Source of the DNA: Aquiflexum balticum DSM 16537
GTDB lineage: Bacteria; Bacteroidota; Bacteroidia; Cytophagales; Cyclobacteriaceae
Assembly (NCBI RefSeq): GCF_900176595.1
Contig: NZ_LT838813.1
Location: 4,606,001 to 4,670,000, forward strand
DNA: 64,000 bases
Direction: 5' to 3'
How positions within the stretch are numbered: position 1 is the stretch's first letter; each line of letters starts with the position of its first letter. Positions 9,078-17,162 of the stretch are shown here, piece by piece. A model generated the notes under the pieces. That model saw only the letters and a list, made by a program, of their open reading frames with translations, made no database searches and was not told the DNA's origin. The translations under genes and the position numbers were made by a program.

Positions 9078-10547
9078 CTACTCATCTATAACATTGGTCC
9101 TTTTTCCATAGGGAATTGATTTTTCCTTCTTTGTTTCTGATGGTTTAGCTTCAGCCGGTTTTTCCCGTGGTGGAAGATTTGGTTTTGACTTGGAAGAATT
9201 CTCTCTGGGAGGTAGTTTGGTCTTGGTCATAGGGTTACTTTCTCTCGGAGGTAGGCTAGACTTAGGCTCTGAAACAATTCTTTCCTCAGTATTTTTTGCT
9301 TTTTGGCCAGATTGATTAAAATTTGACCTCTTCTTTTTCTTGTTCTTATTGAATGGTTTTTTCTTATCCCCTCCCATTCTTGATCCACTGGATTTTGATC
9401 CCCCGCCCCTGTAATCAGGTCCTTTTTCAAAACCTTCAGGTAAGGGAAGCTTTTCCACTTCCATACCAATCAACCCTTCTATCCTAACAAATTTATATTT
9501 ATCCTTATCACTGATAAAAGTGATCGCCTCACCTTTGCTATCAGCTCTGGCTGTTCGTCCGACCCTATGCACATAATCCTCAGGGTCATTTGGAGTATCA
9601 TAATTGATGATCAACTCTATTCCAACTACATCGATTCCTCTCGAAATAATGTCAGTTCCAATCAGGATTTTAAGAGATTTATTCTTAAATCTTGACATTA
9701 TCTTTTCCCTTTCAACTTGCTCTAAATCAGAGTGAAAAGCCTCAACCTCAAAATCCTTCTTTAATAGCTTAAAAAGGTTTTTGACTTTCTCTTTTGTAGA
9801 AGCAAAAATGATCACAGCTTCATAATCCTTCTGAGTAAGGATATGTCTTACCAAAGCTTCTTTTTGACTGTCATAGACCAAATAGGCTCCTTGGGTAACA
9901 CCCTCTGCTGTTTTGCCTATCGATAAGCTGACCTCCTCGGGATTATTTAGAAGCTGGCGGGAAAACTGACGGATTTTTGGAGGCATGGTGGCCGAAAACA
10001 AAACGGTCTGTCTGTCTTTGGGAAGATAGTTGACAATTTTGAGAATATCATCTGAGAAGCCCATATCCAACATCCTATCTGCTTCATCCAAAATCAGATG
10101 TTCAAGTTTATCAAAATTGATTTTACCTCCGGCAAGGAGTGCAATCAAACGACCCGGAGTAGCCACAATGATTTCTGCGCCATGCTCCATCGCTTTTTTC
10201 TGTTGCTCCCAGGCCAATCCGTCACCACCGCCGTACACAGGAATGGAACTGATACCTACAAAATAAGCAAAGCCCTGTATCTGTTGATCGATCTGAATGG
10301 CAAGTTCCCGGGTAGGTGCCAAAATCAGGGTGTTTAGACCTGATTGGTTGTTTTTTGCCATTTTATTCAATATTGGCAAAATAAAGGCGGCTGTTTTACC
10401 CGTGCCCGTTTGTGCACAGGCAATAAGATCTTTTCCCTCTTGAATCAGTGGAATAGCCGATTCCTGAATAGGGGTAGGTTTAGTAAAACCCATGGCGTCA
10501 AGACCTTCAACAAGGCTTGACTCAAAATTAAAATCATTAAAATTCAA
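9078..10547 (-). CDS. DEAD-box ATP-dependent RNA helicase (RhlE type)
   Basis: The 489-residue product carries the Q motif (GFTKPTPIQ), motif I AQTGTGKT at 45-52, motif Ia PTREL, motif II DEAD at 154-157, motif III SAT at 185-187, and the motif VI region HRVGRTAR. It unwinds short RNA duplexes, probably in ribosome assembly or RNA turnover. After the helicase core (to about 375) comes a basic Lys/Arg/Ser-rich tail. The tail has four related LPPRE-type repeats (SLPPRES, KLPPREN, NLPPREK), probably disordered RNA contacts. The gene precedes no obvious operon partner. The DoxX gene upstream ends 11 bases before this start codon, so the two may be cotranscribed. Confidence 0.93.
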   Translation of the reverse strand: MNFNDFNFESSLVEGLDAMGFTKPTPIQESAIPLIQEGKDLIACAQTGTGKTAAFILPILNKMAKNNQSGLNTLILAPTRELAIQIDQQIQGFAYFVGISSIPVYGGGDGLAWEQQKKAMEHGAEIIVATPGRLIALLAGGKINFDKLEHLILDEADRMLDMGFSDDILKIVNYLPKDRQTVLFSATMPPKIRQFSRQLLNNPEEVSLSIGKTAEGVTQGAYLVYDSQKEALVRHILTQKDYEAVIIFASTKEKVKNLFKLLKKDFEVEAFHSDLEQVEREKIMSRFKNKSLKILIGTDIISRGIDVVGIELIINYDTPNDPEDYVHRVGRTARADSKGEAITFISDKDKYKFVRIEGLIGMEVEKLPLPEGFEKGPDYRGGGSKSSGSRMGGDKKKPFNKNKKKKRSNFNQSGQKAKNTEERIVSEPKSSLPPRESNPMTKTKLPPRENSSKSKPNLPPREKPAEAKPSETKKEKSIPYGKRTNVIDE

Positions 10548-10558
10548 TGTCGTATAAT

Positions 10559-10903
10559 TTAAACATACAAATAGGCCCAGGCAATTAAAACAAACTGTAA
10601 AGGCAATCTAAGGAATAGGGCCCATTTTGGTATTCCTTTAGCCCCTTTTTGGTACATATAAATATTCGCAGGAAAAACCGCCAACAAAAGAAGAATAATT
10701 CCAATGGCAGAGATTGACCTTGTCACTTCAAATAACAACCCTATTCCAAATATAATTTCAAAAGTTCCTGAAAGGACATTTAACACTACTGGATTGGGCA
10801 TGTAAGGAGGGATAATTCTGATATACATTTTTGGGTTTACAAAATGCATGGTGCCAGCAAAAATATAAATGGCAGCCATGAAGTAAAGAAAAAATAAATC
10901 CAT
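10559..10903 (-). CDS. DoxX-family small membrane protein
   Basis: The 114-residue product has four predicted hydrophobic helices: near 4-18, 42-60, 66-84 and 94-113. Its motif GTMHFVNPKMYIRIIPPYMP near the first loop is typical of DoxX/DoxD-like proteins. Members are inner-membrane proteins tied loosely to redox or sulfur metabolism; this one's substrate is unknown. It ends 11 bases before the RNA helicase start on the same strand. Confidence 0.8.
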   Translation of the reverse strand: MDLFFLYFMAAIYIFAGTMHFVNPKMYIRIIPPYMPNPVVLNVLSGTFEIIFGIGLLFEVTRSISAIGIILLLLAVFPANIYMYQKGAKGIPKWALFLRLPLQFVLIAWAYLYV

Positions 10904-11148
10904 CCTCTTTTATTCCTGAAATTGATTTCCAATGTTTATATTACCCTTTAAATGTAAGGAAAAGAGTTTCATTTATCAAAATAAATGCAATTTCGGTTCA
11001 TATTAAAAGTCGGCCAAAATCGAGCTATTGGTCACAGAAAATTAATTGAATATAAAAAAACTTGGGGCCTGTTTGGTACATTGATATATCTTAACCGTCA
11101 ATTTGAAGGCCTTACTTCCATTCTACTAGATCCAATTGAAAATTAACC

Positions 11149-12993
11149 ATGGTAAAAAAACTTAAATTACTCGTCATTTTATGTTCCCTGATCAACTTGG
11201 GATTTGCCCAGACCCAAAAGCCTCCACTTCATGGGAAGCATTGGATGGCCATCACGGGCAAACCATTAGGGGCCACAGCAGGAGCAATGATTTTCAATCA
11301 GGGCGGAAATGCAGTAGATGCGGCCTGTGCCATGCTTGGGGCAGTCTGCACCATGTGGGATGTTTTGAGTTGGGGCGGAGAAACCCAAGCTTTGATTTTC
11401 AACCCAAAAACAGGAAAGGTCATTGCCATCAATGCGATGGGTATTGCTCCAACAGGAGCTACAGTCGAATTTTTTAAGGAGAAAGACATGCCTTACCCCC
11501 CTGAATTCGGCCCTTTGGCTGCCACTACCCCAGGTACTCCGGGAGGATTAATGACCATGTTGGCAGAATATGGCACCATGAGTTTGGAACAAGTGCTCGC
11601 TCCGGCTATGCAAATGGCAAAAGGTTATCCCATTGAAGCACAAGCAGCCAATATGATTGAAAAGGGAAAAGATCAGATCAAACAATGGCCTTACTCCAAA
11701 AAGGTTTTTCTTCCGCATTTGGGTGAAGAAAGGGAGGCGCCATACGCCGGAGAAGTCTTTGTTCAAGAAGACCTTTACCAAACGCTTAAAAAATTGGTAG
11801 ATGCAGAAAAACAAGCTTTAGCTCAGGGCAAATCCAGAAAAGAGGCAATCTATGCTGCAAACGAAAGATTTTACAAAGGGGATATCGCCCAGGAAATTGT
11901 AAGGGGAACCAGGGAACAAGGTGGTTTATTTACCATGGAGGATCTGGCAAAATGGAAAGTCAAAATAGAAGAACCTTTATCAGTGAATTACAAAGGAATT
12001 GAGGTATATAAACTACAGGAATGGACCCAAGGTCCAGCGCTTCTTCAGAGCTTAAATATCCTTGAGAATTTTGATCTGAAGGCCATGGGTTATAATTCAG
12101 CGCAATACATCAATACAGTTTACCAAACCATGAGTTTGGCTTTTGCTGATAGGGATTTTTATTATGGCGATCCTGATTTTGAACCAAAAAGCCCTATGAA
12201 GGGACTGCTTTCAAAAGAATACGCCAAGGAAAGAGCCAAATTGATACAAGAAAAAAATGATCCCAAAATCGGTCCCGGAGACCCTTATCCTTTTCAGGGC
12301 GGTAAAAATCCTTTCTTGGACCTTTTGGAAAAGAGAAATGAGTCATTGGCTTATCATGAGCCTGAACTCCCCATATCAGGCCCAGAAGATCCTTTCCTGA
12401 AACAATTCCAATCCGGTACTACCTCCATTCAGACCGCAGATGCGGAAGGGTGGGTTGTTTCGGTGACTCCTTCCGGAGGTTGGATACCTGCAGTCCTTGC
12501 CGGCAATACAGGAGTGGGACTTAGTCAGCGGATGCAAAGCTGGGTTTTGGATCCAGTTATCAATCCATTTAATGTGCTGGAACCGGGAAAAAGGCCTAGG
12601 GTTACTCTCACACCCAGTATGGCATTGAAAGATGGAAAACCATTTTTATCCTTCGCAGTACAGGGTGGAGATACTCAGGACCAGGATTTACTCCAGTTGT
12701 TTTTGAATATGGTAGAATTCGGAATGACAGTTCAGGAAGCTTCGGAAGCAGCCAATATTCATAGCTACCAAATGCAATCTTCTTTTGGAGCGCACGAAAT
12801 CAAACCCGGATCAGTAACACTCAACTCCCAAGTACCGGCATGGGTCAGGACTGATCTGAAAAAACGTGGCTATAAAATGGATTTTCAGGACAGGACTTCC
12901 GGACCGCTTAATGCTATTTGGTTTGATTGGAAACATGGCACCTTCTGGGGCGGATCGAGTAATAATGGTGAAGATTATGGGATTGCTTGGTAG
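11149..12993 (+). CDS. ggt: gamma-glutamyltransferase family protein
   Basis: The 614-residue product has a Sec signal peptide (about 1-20, ending GFAQ). The Ntn-hydrolase gamma-glutamyltransferase fold follows: GGNAVDAACA in the large subunit, and the self-cleavage site at G423-T424-T425 (SGTTSIQTAD). There the second Thr-type nucleophile starts the small subunit. The usual small-subunit signature TTH(F/Y)S is here TTSIQ, placing it outside the classical glutathione-cleaving group. It likely acts in the periplasm on gamma-glutamyl or related amides. The gene is flanked by long noncoding stretches and looks monocistronic. The symbol is a family symbol, not proof of substrate. Confidence 0.85.
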   Translation: MVKKLKLLVILCSLINLGFAQTQKPPLHGKHWMAITGKPLGATAGAMIFNQGGNAVDAACAMLGAVCTMWDVLSWGGETQALIFNPKTGKVIAINAMGIAPTGATVEFFKEKDMPYPPEFGPLAATTPGTPGGLMTMLAEYGTMSLEQVLAPAMQMAKGYPIEAQAANMIEKGKDQIKQWPYSKKVFLPHLGEEREAPYAGEVFVQEDLYQTLKKLVDAEKQALAQGKSRKEAIYAANERFYKGDIAQEIVRGTREQGGLFTMEDLAKWKVKIEEPLSVNYKGIEVYKLQEWTQGPALLQSLNILENFDLKAMGYNSAQYINTVYQTMSLAFADRDFYYGDPDFEPKSPMKGLLSKEYAKERAKLIQEKNDPKIGPGDPYPFQGGKNPFLDLLEKRNESLAYHEPELPISGPEDPFLKQFQSGTTSIQTADAEGWVVSVTPSGGWIPAVLAGNTGVGLSQRMQSWVLDPVINPFNVLEPGKRPRVTLTPSMALKDGKPFLSFAVQGGDTQDQDLLQLFLNMVEFGMTVQEASEAANIHSYQMQSSFGAHEIKPGSVTLNSQVPAWVRTDLKKRGYKMDFQDRTSGPLNAIWFDWKHGTFWGGSSNNGEDYGIAW

Positions 12994-13488
12994 GTTGGGG
13001 ATTTTTGATTTTAGATTTAAGATTTTAGAAGGTAGATTTTGGAAGGTAGATTTTGTGAAGGATGAAGGAGAAAGGATGAAGGATGAAGGAGAAGAAGTTT
13101 GGAAGTAGGAAGGTGGGAAGTATGGGGGTTTGGAAATTTTCTCCCCGAAATTCTCAGGAACAAGCTTTTGTTTCCTTCTTCTCCGATTTATAGAGCAGCC
13201 AATTTTTGACTCCTGTTCTGTCTCTGCTCCCGGTTCTCGCTTCTAGTCTCTCTCAACATAGGGCTTGTTTCCCCAATATTCTAGGAAAGCACCTTCTTGG
13301 TTCTTGGCTCCCCGATATTCATCGGGACAGGCTTTGGTTCTTGACTCCCCGATATTCATCGGGACAGGCTTTGCCTCTTGGTTCTTGGTTCTTGGTTCTT
13401 GACTCTTTTCTCTCGCTTCTCGCTTCTCCTTACTAAAATCTAAAATCTTAACTCCTATATTTGCAGCTTCAAAAATCAGAAACTTACC
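12994..13488. repeat. intergenic repeat cluster between ggt and tyrS
   Basis: This 495-base gap has three parts. First is a GATTTTAGATTT / AGGATGAAGGA-type low-complexity stretch (13002-13110). Then come two tandem copies, 37 bases apart, of a unit containing CCCGATATTCATCGGGACAGG (starting 13311 and 13348), each with its own small palindrome. Last is a pyrimidine-rich TTCTTGGTTCTTGG / CTCGCTTCTCG tract (13375-13430). The same composite recurs at 16410-16555, 26040-26138 and 31745-31828. The tyrS promoter must lie at the right end; TATATTTG at 13456-13463 fits the -7 element. Confidence 0.7.
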
Positions 13489-14781
13489 ATGAATAATTTT
13501 ATCGAAGAACTGCGTTGGAGGGGAATGTTGCAGGATATGACTCCTGAAATAGAAGAACACCTGAACAAAGGCATGGCATCTGCCTATCTAGGATTCGACC
13601 CTACAGCTGATTCTTTGCATATAGGACACCTCGTTGGCGTCATGACACTTTTGCATTTCCAAAAAGCAGGCCACAAGCCATATGCCTTGGTGGGCGGGGC
13701 AACAGGAATGATAGGAGACCCCAGCTTCAAATCGGCGGAGAGAAACCTTCTCGATAAATCTACCCTAGACCATAATGTTGACTGCATCAAGACTCAACTT
13801 GGAAAATTCCTGAATTTCAATGAGGGCTCTGCCAATAAAGCTGAATTGGTCAATAATTATGACTGGATGTCCAAATTTTCCTTTTTGGAATTTATCAGAG
13901 ATGTGGGGAAATATATTACCGTCAACTATATGATGGCCAAAGATTCGGTAAAAAGAAGGCTTGAGGACGGAAACGGATTGTCATTCACTGAGTTTTCCTA
14001 CCAATTGATCCAAGGCTACGACTTCTATCACTTGTGGAAAAACCATAATATTTCCATTCAATTGGGCGGTTCGGATCAGTGGGGAAATATTGTGACAGGC
14101 ACAGAACTGATTCGGAAAATGGAAGGAGGTCAGGCATTTGCTTTGACAGTTCCCTTGATCACCAAAGCTGACGGCAGTAAATTCGGAAAAACCGAAGCTG
14201 GTTCTGTTTGGTTGGACCCGGAGAAAACCTCTCCCTATGCATTCTTTCAGTTTTGGTTGAATGTCTCTGACGAAGACGCTTCCAAATTCATCAGGATTTT
14301 CACTACACTAGACCGGGAGACCATTGAATTGCTGGAAAAAGAACATTCGGAGGCACCACATTTGCGAAAGCTTCAAAAGGAAATTGCACGGCAAGTGACC
14401 ATCATGGTACATGGAGAAAATGAACTGGAGATGGCTGTAAAGGCTTCCGAAATATTATTTGGAAAATCTTCTACAGAAGATTTGGCTTCTTTGGATGAGC
14501 GTACTTTTCTGCAGGTTTTTGAAGGAGTGCCACAGGCAACAATAACCAAAGCGGAGTTCGCTGCAGCGGAAAATATTCTTGATTTACTTTCGGAAAAAAC
14601 CAATTTCATCATTTTCCCTTCCAAAGGTGAGGCCCGCAAAATGATTCAGGGCGGTGGAGTCTCCATCAACAAAGAAAAAATCAGTGAACCGAATCAACTT
14701 GTATTGCATTCACTGCTTCAAGGAAAGTATTTATTGGTTCAAAAAGGAAAGAAGCAGTATTTTATTATTTCTGTCGCCTAA
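13489..14781 (+). CDS. tyrS: tyrosyl-tRNA synthetase
   Basis: The 430-residue product is a class I aminoacyl-tRNA synthetase that charges tRNA-Tyr. The HIGH box is at 44-47 (DSLHIGHL), preceded by GFDPTAD. The tyrosine-pocket stretch [11 protein letters not shown] follows. The KMSKS-type loop is KFGKT at about 231-235. The C-terminal S4-like RNA-binding segment includes [19 protein letters not shown]. Length and order match bacterial TyrRS. A TATATTTG -7-like element lies 26 bases upstream. It is monocistronic or leads the next lipoprotein gene, 81 bases downstream. Confidence 0.97.
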   Translation: MNNFIEELRWRGMLQDMTPEIEEHLNKGMASAYLGFDPTADSLHIGHLVGVMTLLHFQKAGHKPYALVGGATGMIGDPSFKSAERNLLDKSTLDHNVDCIKTQLGKFLNFNEGSANKAELVNNYDWMSKFSFLEFIRDVGKYITVNYMMAKDSVKRRLEDGNGLSFTEFSYQLIQGYDFYHLWKNHNISIQLGGSDQWGNIVTGTELIRKMEGGQAFALTVPLITKADGSKFGKTEAGSVWLDPEKTSPYAFFQFWLNVSDEDASKFIRIFTTLDRETIELLEKEHSEAPHLRKLQKEIARQVTIMVHGENELEMAVKASEILFGKSSTEDLASLDERTFLQVFEGVPQATITKAEFAAAENILDLLSEKTNFIIFPSKGEARKMIQGGGVSINKEKISEPNQLVLHSLLQGKYLLVQKGKKQYFIISVA

Positions 14782-14862
14782 TACACAGATGTAGACTTCC
14801 GGATTCCAAAATTCTGCTTGATTGCTTTTGCTTATATTTGGCTAAAACAAGAGTAAATTCCC

Positions 14863-15501
14863 ATGCGTTTTACTAAAATATTTTTGAACCTTTTTGTTTT
14901 CCTTTTACTATTCTCGCTTGCCTCCTGCGTGGATGAAGAACCACTGGATGCTGCAGAAATAGAAGCCGACATTGAATTGATGGTCAATAAAGTGCATCAG
15001 GGATTCTTTGAATTTGAAATCAATGGAGGAACCAAGGAGGAACCTATCTCTTTGCCTTCAGAAGGAATGGATGGTATTTATGGTATCCGTTCAGCTGACC
15101 TGGATAACTTGGAAGGTGATGACCTAACCTTATTCGATTGTGTCAATACATTGAATCCGGGAATTGTCCAAAAGGTAAAACTCAGAGATGTCAGCAATAC
15201 TTTTGCGGTTTGCAGGTTTTCCATTGGTATAGCTTACAAAGATGATATTGCAGCCCTTTTGGAAAAAACCGAACTGGAGAGAAAAAATATCCTCGACCAA
15301 TTTGAAGTTGGTGAACTGACAGAACAACAGATGAATGAAGATCTCTTGGAACTTAGGAATCGGTTCAGCTTATCCTATTTGGATATCAAAGAGTTTTACA
15401 GCGGATTTTTCATAACCTGTACCCAGACCCTGATCACTGAAATCCAAACTATCCTCAGCAATCAGCAATGGAGAATCTTTGTGAATTGTATTGTTGATTG
15501 A
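14863..15501 (+). CDS. hypothetical lipoprotein
   Basis: The 212-residue product has a lipoprotein signal with the lipobox LASC (LLFSLASCVDEEP, Cys near 22). The mature part is acidic and helical with four further cysteines: two in the central region (LFDCVNTL, FAVCRFS) and two near the C-terminus (FITCTQ, FVNCIVD). These could pair as disulfides in the periplasm. TATATTTG at 14833-14840 fits a -7 element. I recognise no family. A hairpin at 15531-15561 follows. Confidence 0.7.
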   Translation: MRFTKIFLNLFVFLLLFSLASCVDEEPLDAAEIEADIELMVNKVHQGFFEFEINGGTKEEPISLPSEGMDGIYGIRSADLDNLEGDDLTLFDCVNTLNPGIVQKVKLRDVSNTFAVCRFSIGIAYKDDIAALLEKTELERKNILDQFEVGELTEQQMNEDLLELRNRFSLSYLDIKEFYSGFFITCTQTLITEIQTILSNQQWRIFVNCIVD

Positions 15502-15530
15502 TTATTTTTTGATAAAATCTGCTAATTAAA

Positions 15531-15561
15531 AATGGCCGTCAATGAATTTCCGACCGCCATT
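15531..15561 (+). terminator. terminator-like hairpin after the lipoprotein gene
   Basis: Arms AATGGCCGTC (15531-15540) and GACCGCCATT (15552-15561) pair at 9 of 10 positions around an 11-base loop, 29 bases after the stop codon. It overlaps the promoter region of the tetR-family gene, whose TATCTTTG element is at 15565-15572. Confidence 0.45.
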
Positions 15562-15597
15562 TAATATCTTTGACCCAAATTCAAATACATATAAGAA

Positions 15598-16299
15598 ATG
15601 GGTTCACAGGAAAGGTCGCAGAAAGAAAAATTGATTTTGGACGTCGCAATCAAACTTTTTACCGAAAAAGGTTATCATGCCACCATTATGGATGAGGTGG
15701 CCAAAAATGCAAAAATCAGCAAAGGTCTGACTTACTTTTATTATAAAAACAAAGAAGACCTTTATATGGCCGTAACCAAAAAGGCCTTTGACGAACTGAA
15801 GGATATTTTCAGGGATGCCATCAAAGTAAAAGGCCGAAGCGGGTTGGAAATGCTTACCGAGGTCGCTTACAACTATATTGATTTTTCTGTAAAGAATAAA
15901 ATGTATTATGAAGCCATCCTCAATTTTCTTGGTATCCTACAACTGTATAACGATACCAAACTCCGCGAAAAAATTGATCCGAAAATTTTAAACAGTGTGC
16001 ATTTCCAAAAACTTCTGGAAATCCATCACGATTCGGCCAAAATTGGTATTCAGATGGTTTCCAACGGCGTGAAGGACGGTAGCATCAGGCCTGAACTTCA
16101 GCCTGAGGTGACTTTTTATACCGTTTGGACTATGCTGATAGGTTTTGAAAGATTGCTTGGGCCGGTAAGTCTTGAAGGCAAAGAAATCAAAATCCATATT
16201 GATAATTTCAGACCCGGATTTATCAAGCTGATGCAGGATATGTTGAAAGGCAGTATTCAGGCACAAAGACCTCAGGCCGTGCAGGCAAGTCTGTTTTAA
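15598..16299 (+). CDS. TetR/AcrR-family transcriptional regulator
   Basis: The 233-residue product begins with a TetR-type DNA-binding domain: EKLILDVAIKLFTEKGYHATIMDEVAK, then the recognition helix region AKISKGLTYFYYKNKEDLY (about 40-58). The C-terminal part (about 70-225) is an all-helical ligand-binding and dimer region without a recognisable subclass. It probably represses a nearby or remote gene and releases DNA on ligand binding. The target is not evident: its neighbours are a lipoprotein gene upstream and a convergent BstA-like gene. A TATCTTTG -7-like element lies 25 bases before its start. Confidence 0.9.
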   Translation: MGSQERSQKEKLILDVAIKLFTEKGYHATIMDEVAKNAKISKGLTYFYYKNKEDLYMAVTKKAFDELKDIFRDAIKVKGRSGLEMLTEVAYNYIDFSVKNKMYYEAILNFLGILQLYNDTKLREKIDPKILNSVHFQKLLEIHHDSAKIGIQMVSNGVKDGSIRPELQPEVTFYTVWTMLIGFERLLGPVSLEGKEIKIHIDNFRPGFIKLMQDMLKGSIQAQRPQAVQASLF

Positions 16300-16304
16300 T
16301 TGCC

Positions 16305-16328
16305 AATGTGAGTGTCTTCACTCACATT
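16305..16328 (+). terminator. hairpin after the tetR-family gene
   Basis: AATGTGAGTG (16305-16314) and CACTCACATT (16319-16328) form a perfect 10-bp stem with a TCTT loop, 5 bases after the TAA. No strong T-run follows. Confidence 0.55.
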
Positions 16329-16409
16329 ATTGAGGCATTGCACTTATACATACTGAATTGAATAAGCCGTCATCCTGTCCCTGACGCAAAAATACTCTTC
16401 CTAAACTCT

Positions 16410-16555
16410 TCGTCCAGGATACTCAGGGCAGGCTTTGGTCTTTTCCCGTCTCTTGGTTCCTGTCTCTTGGTTCTTGTTTCTTGTTTCTTGTTTCTTGATT
16501 CTTGTCTCTTGGCTCTTGTTTCTTGTTTCTTGTTTCTCGCTTCTCGCTTCTAATT
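16410..16555. repeat. TTCTTGG-rich repeat tract
   Basis: The tract starts with a degenerate copy of the GATATTCATCGGGACAGG unit (GGATACTCAGGGCAGGCTTTGG). It continues with many TTCTTGTTTCTTG / TCTCTTGG units and ends in CTCGCTTCTCGCTTCTAA. It is the same composite as at 13311-13430 and 26040-26138. Confidence 0.65.
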
Positions 16556-17074
16556 TCAACCTCCCCCCAACTCCCCTCCAATCCTAACATGGCCCAAATG
16601 ATGCTTTCCATGCCAGGCATATAGGGCAATGGTTTTGTCGAGGGGAATGGATTTCTGCTTTTCGGGATGAAAAAAAGTCTTTTTTAAATCCTCAGGCCCC
16701 AAAGATCTCATCAAAACTACCCATCTCTCATGCAGCCCTTCGAGCAACTTTAAGCTGGGTTCTATTTCGAACCACAATCCATCTGGCAATACTGCCCACT
16801 TCGCCTCATCATAGCCTTTGATGGTAGGATTGTCTTCGGTAAGCGCTAATTTGAATCGGATAAAACTGTTCATATGACTGTCCGCACAATGGTGAACTAC
16901 TTGTCTTACGGTCCATCCACCTTCCCGATATGGGGTGTCCAATTGTTTTTCAGTAAGATTATGAACAGCATCCCGCAGCAATTTGGGAAAGGTTTCTATT
17001 TCTTCGATCCATTTTTGAATCAATTCAAAGGTGATTTCATTGGGTGCCGTGAAAGGGTCTATGGGGTATTTCAT
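16556..17074 (-). CDS. DinB/YfiT-type putative bacillithiol transferase
   Basis: The 172-residue helical-bundle protein has the metal-binding His set of the YfiT/BstA branch of the DinB superfamily: VVHHCADSHMN near 61-71 and YAWHGKHHLGHV near 153-164. Members bind Ni or Zn and transfer a thiol such as bacillithiol to electrophiles, a detoxification role. Length is normal for the family. It is divergent from the TIR-KAP gene, with an 88-base gap between start codons. Confidence 0.85.
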   Translation of the reverse strand: MKYPIDPFTAPNEITFELIQKWIEEIETFPKLLRDAVHNLTEKQLDTPYREGGWTVRQVVHHCADSHMNSFIRFKLALTEDNPTIKGYDEAKWAVLPDGLWFEIEPSLKLLEGLHERWVVLMRSLGPEDLKKTFFHPEKQKSIPLDKTIALYAWHGKHHLGHVRIGGELGGG

Positions 17075-17162
17075 AGATTAGGTTTTGATTGTTTGAAATT
17101 AATGAAAAAAAGGTTCTTGCAGGTAAAATCAATTATAGCTATTTTCAATAAATATCTACACT

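Noticed and set aside
13200-13440. Possible CRISPR array in the regularly repeated TTCTTGG/CGGGACAGG region
   Set aside because: The units are short and variable, there are no unique spacers of constant length and no cas gene is present.
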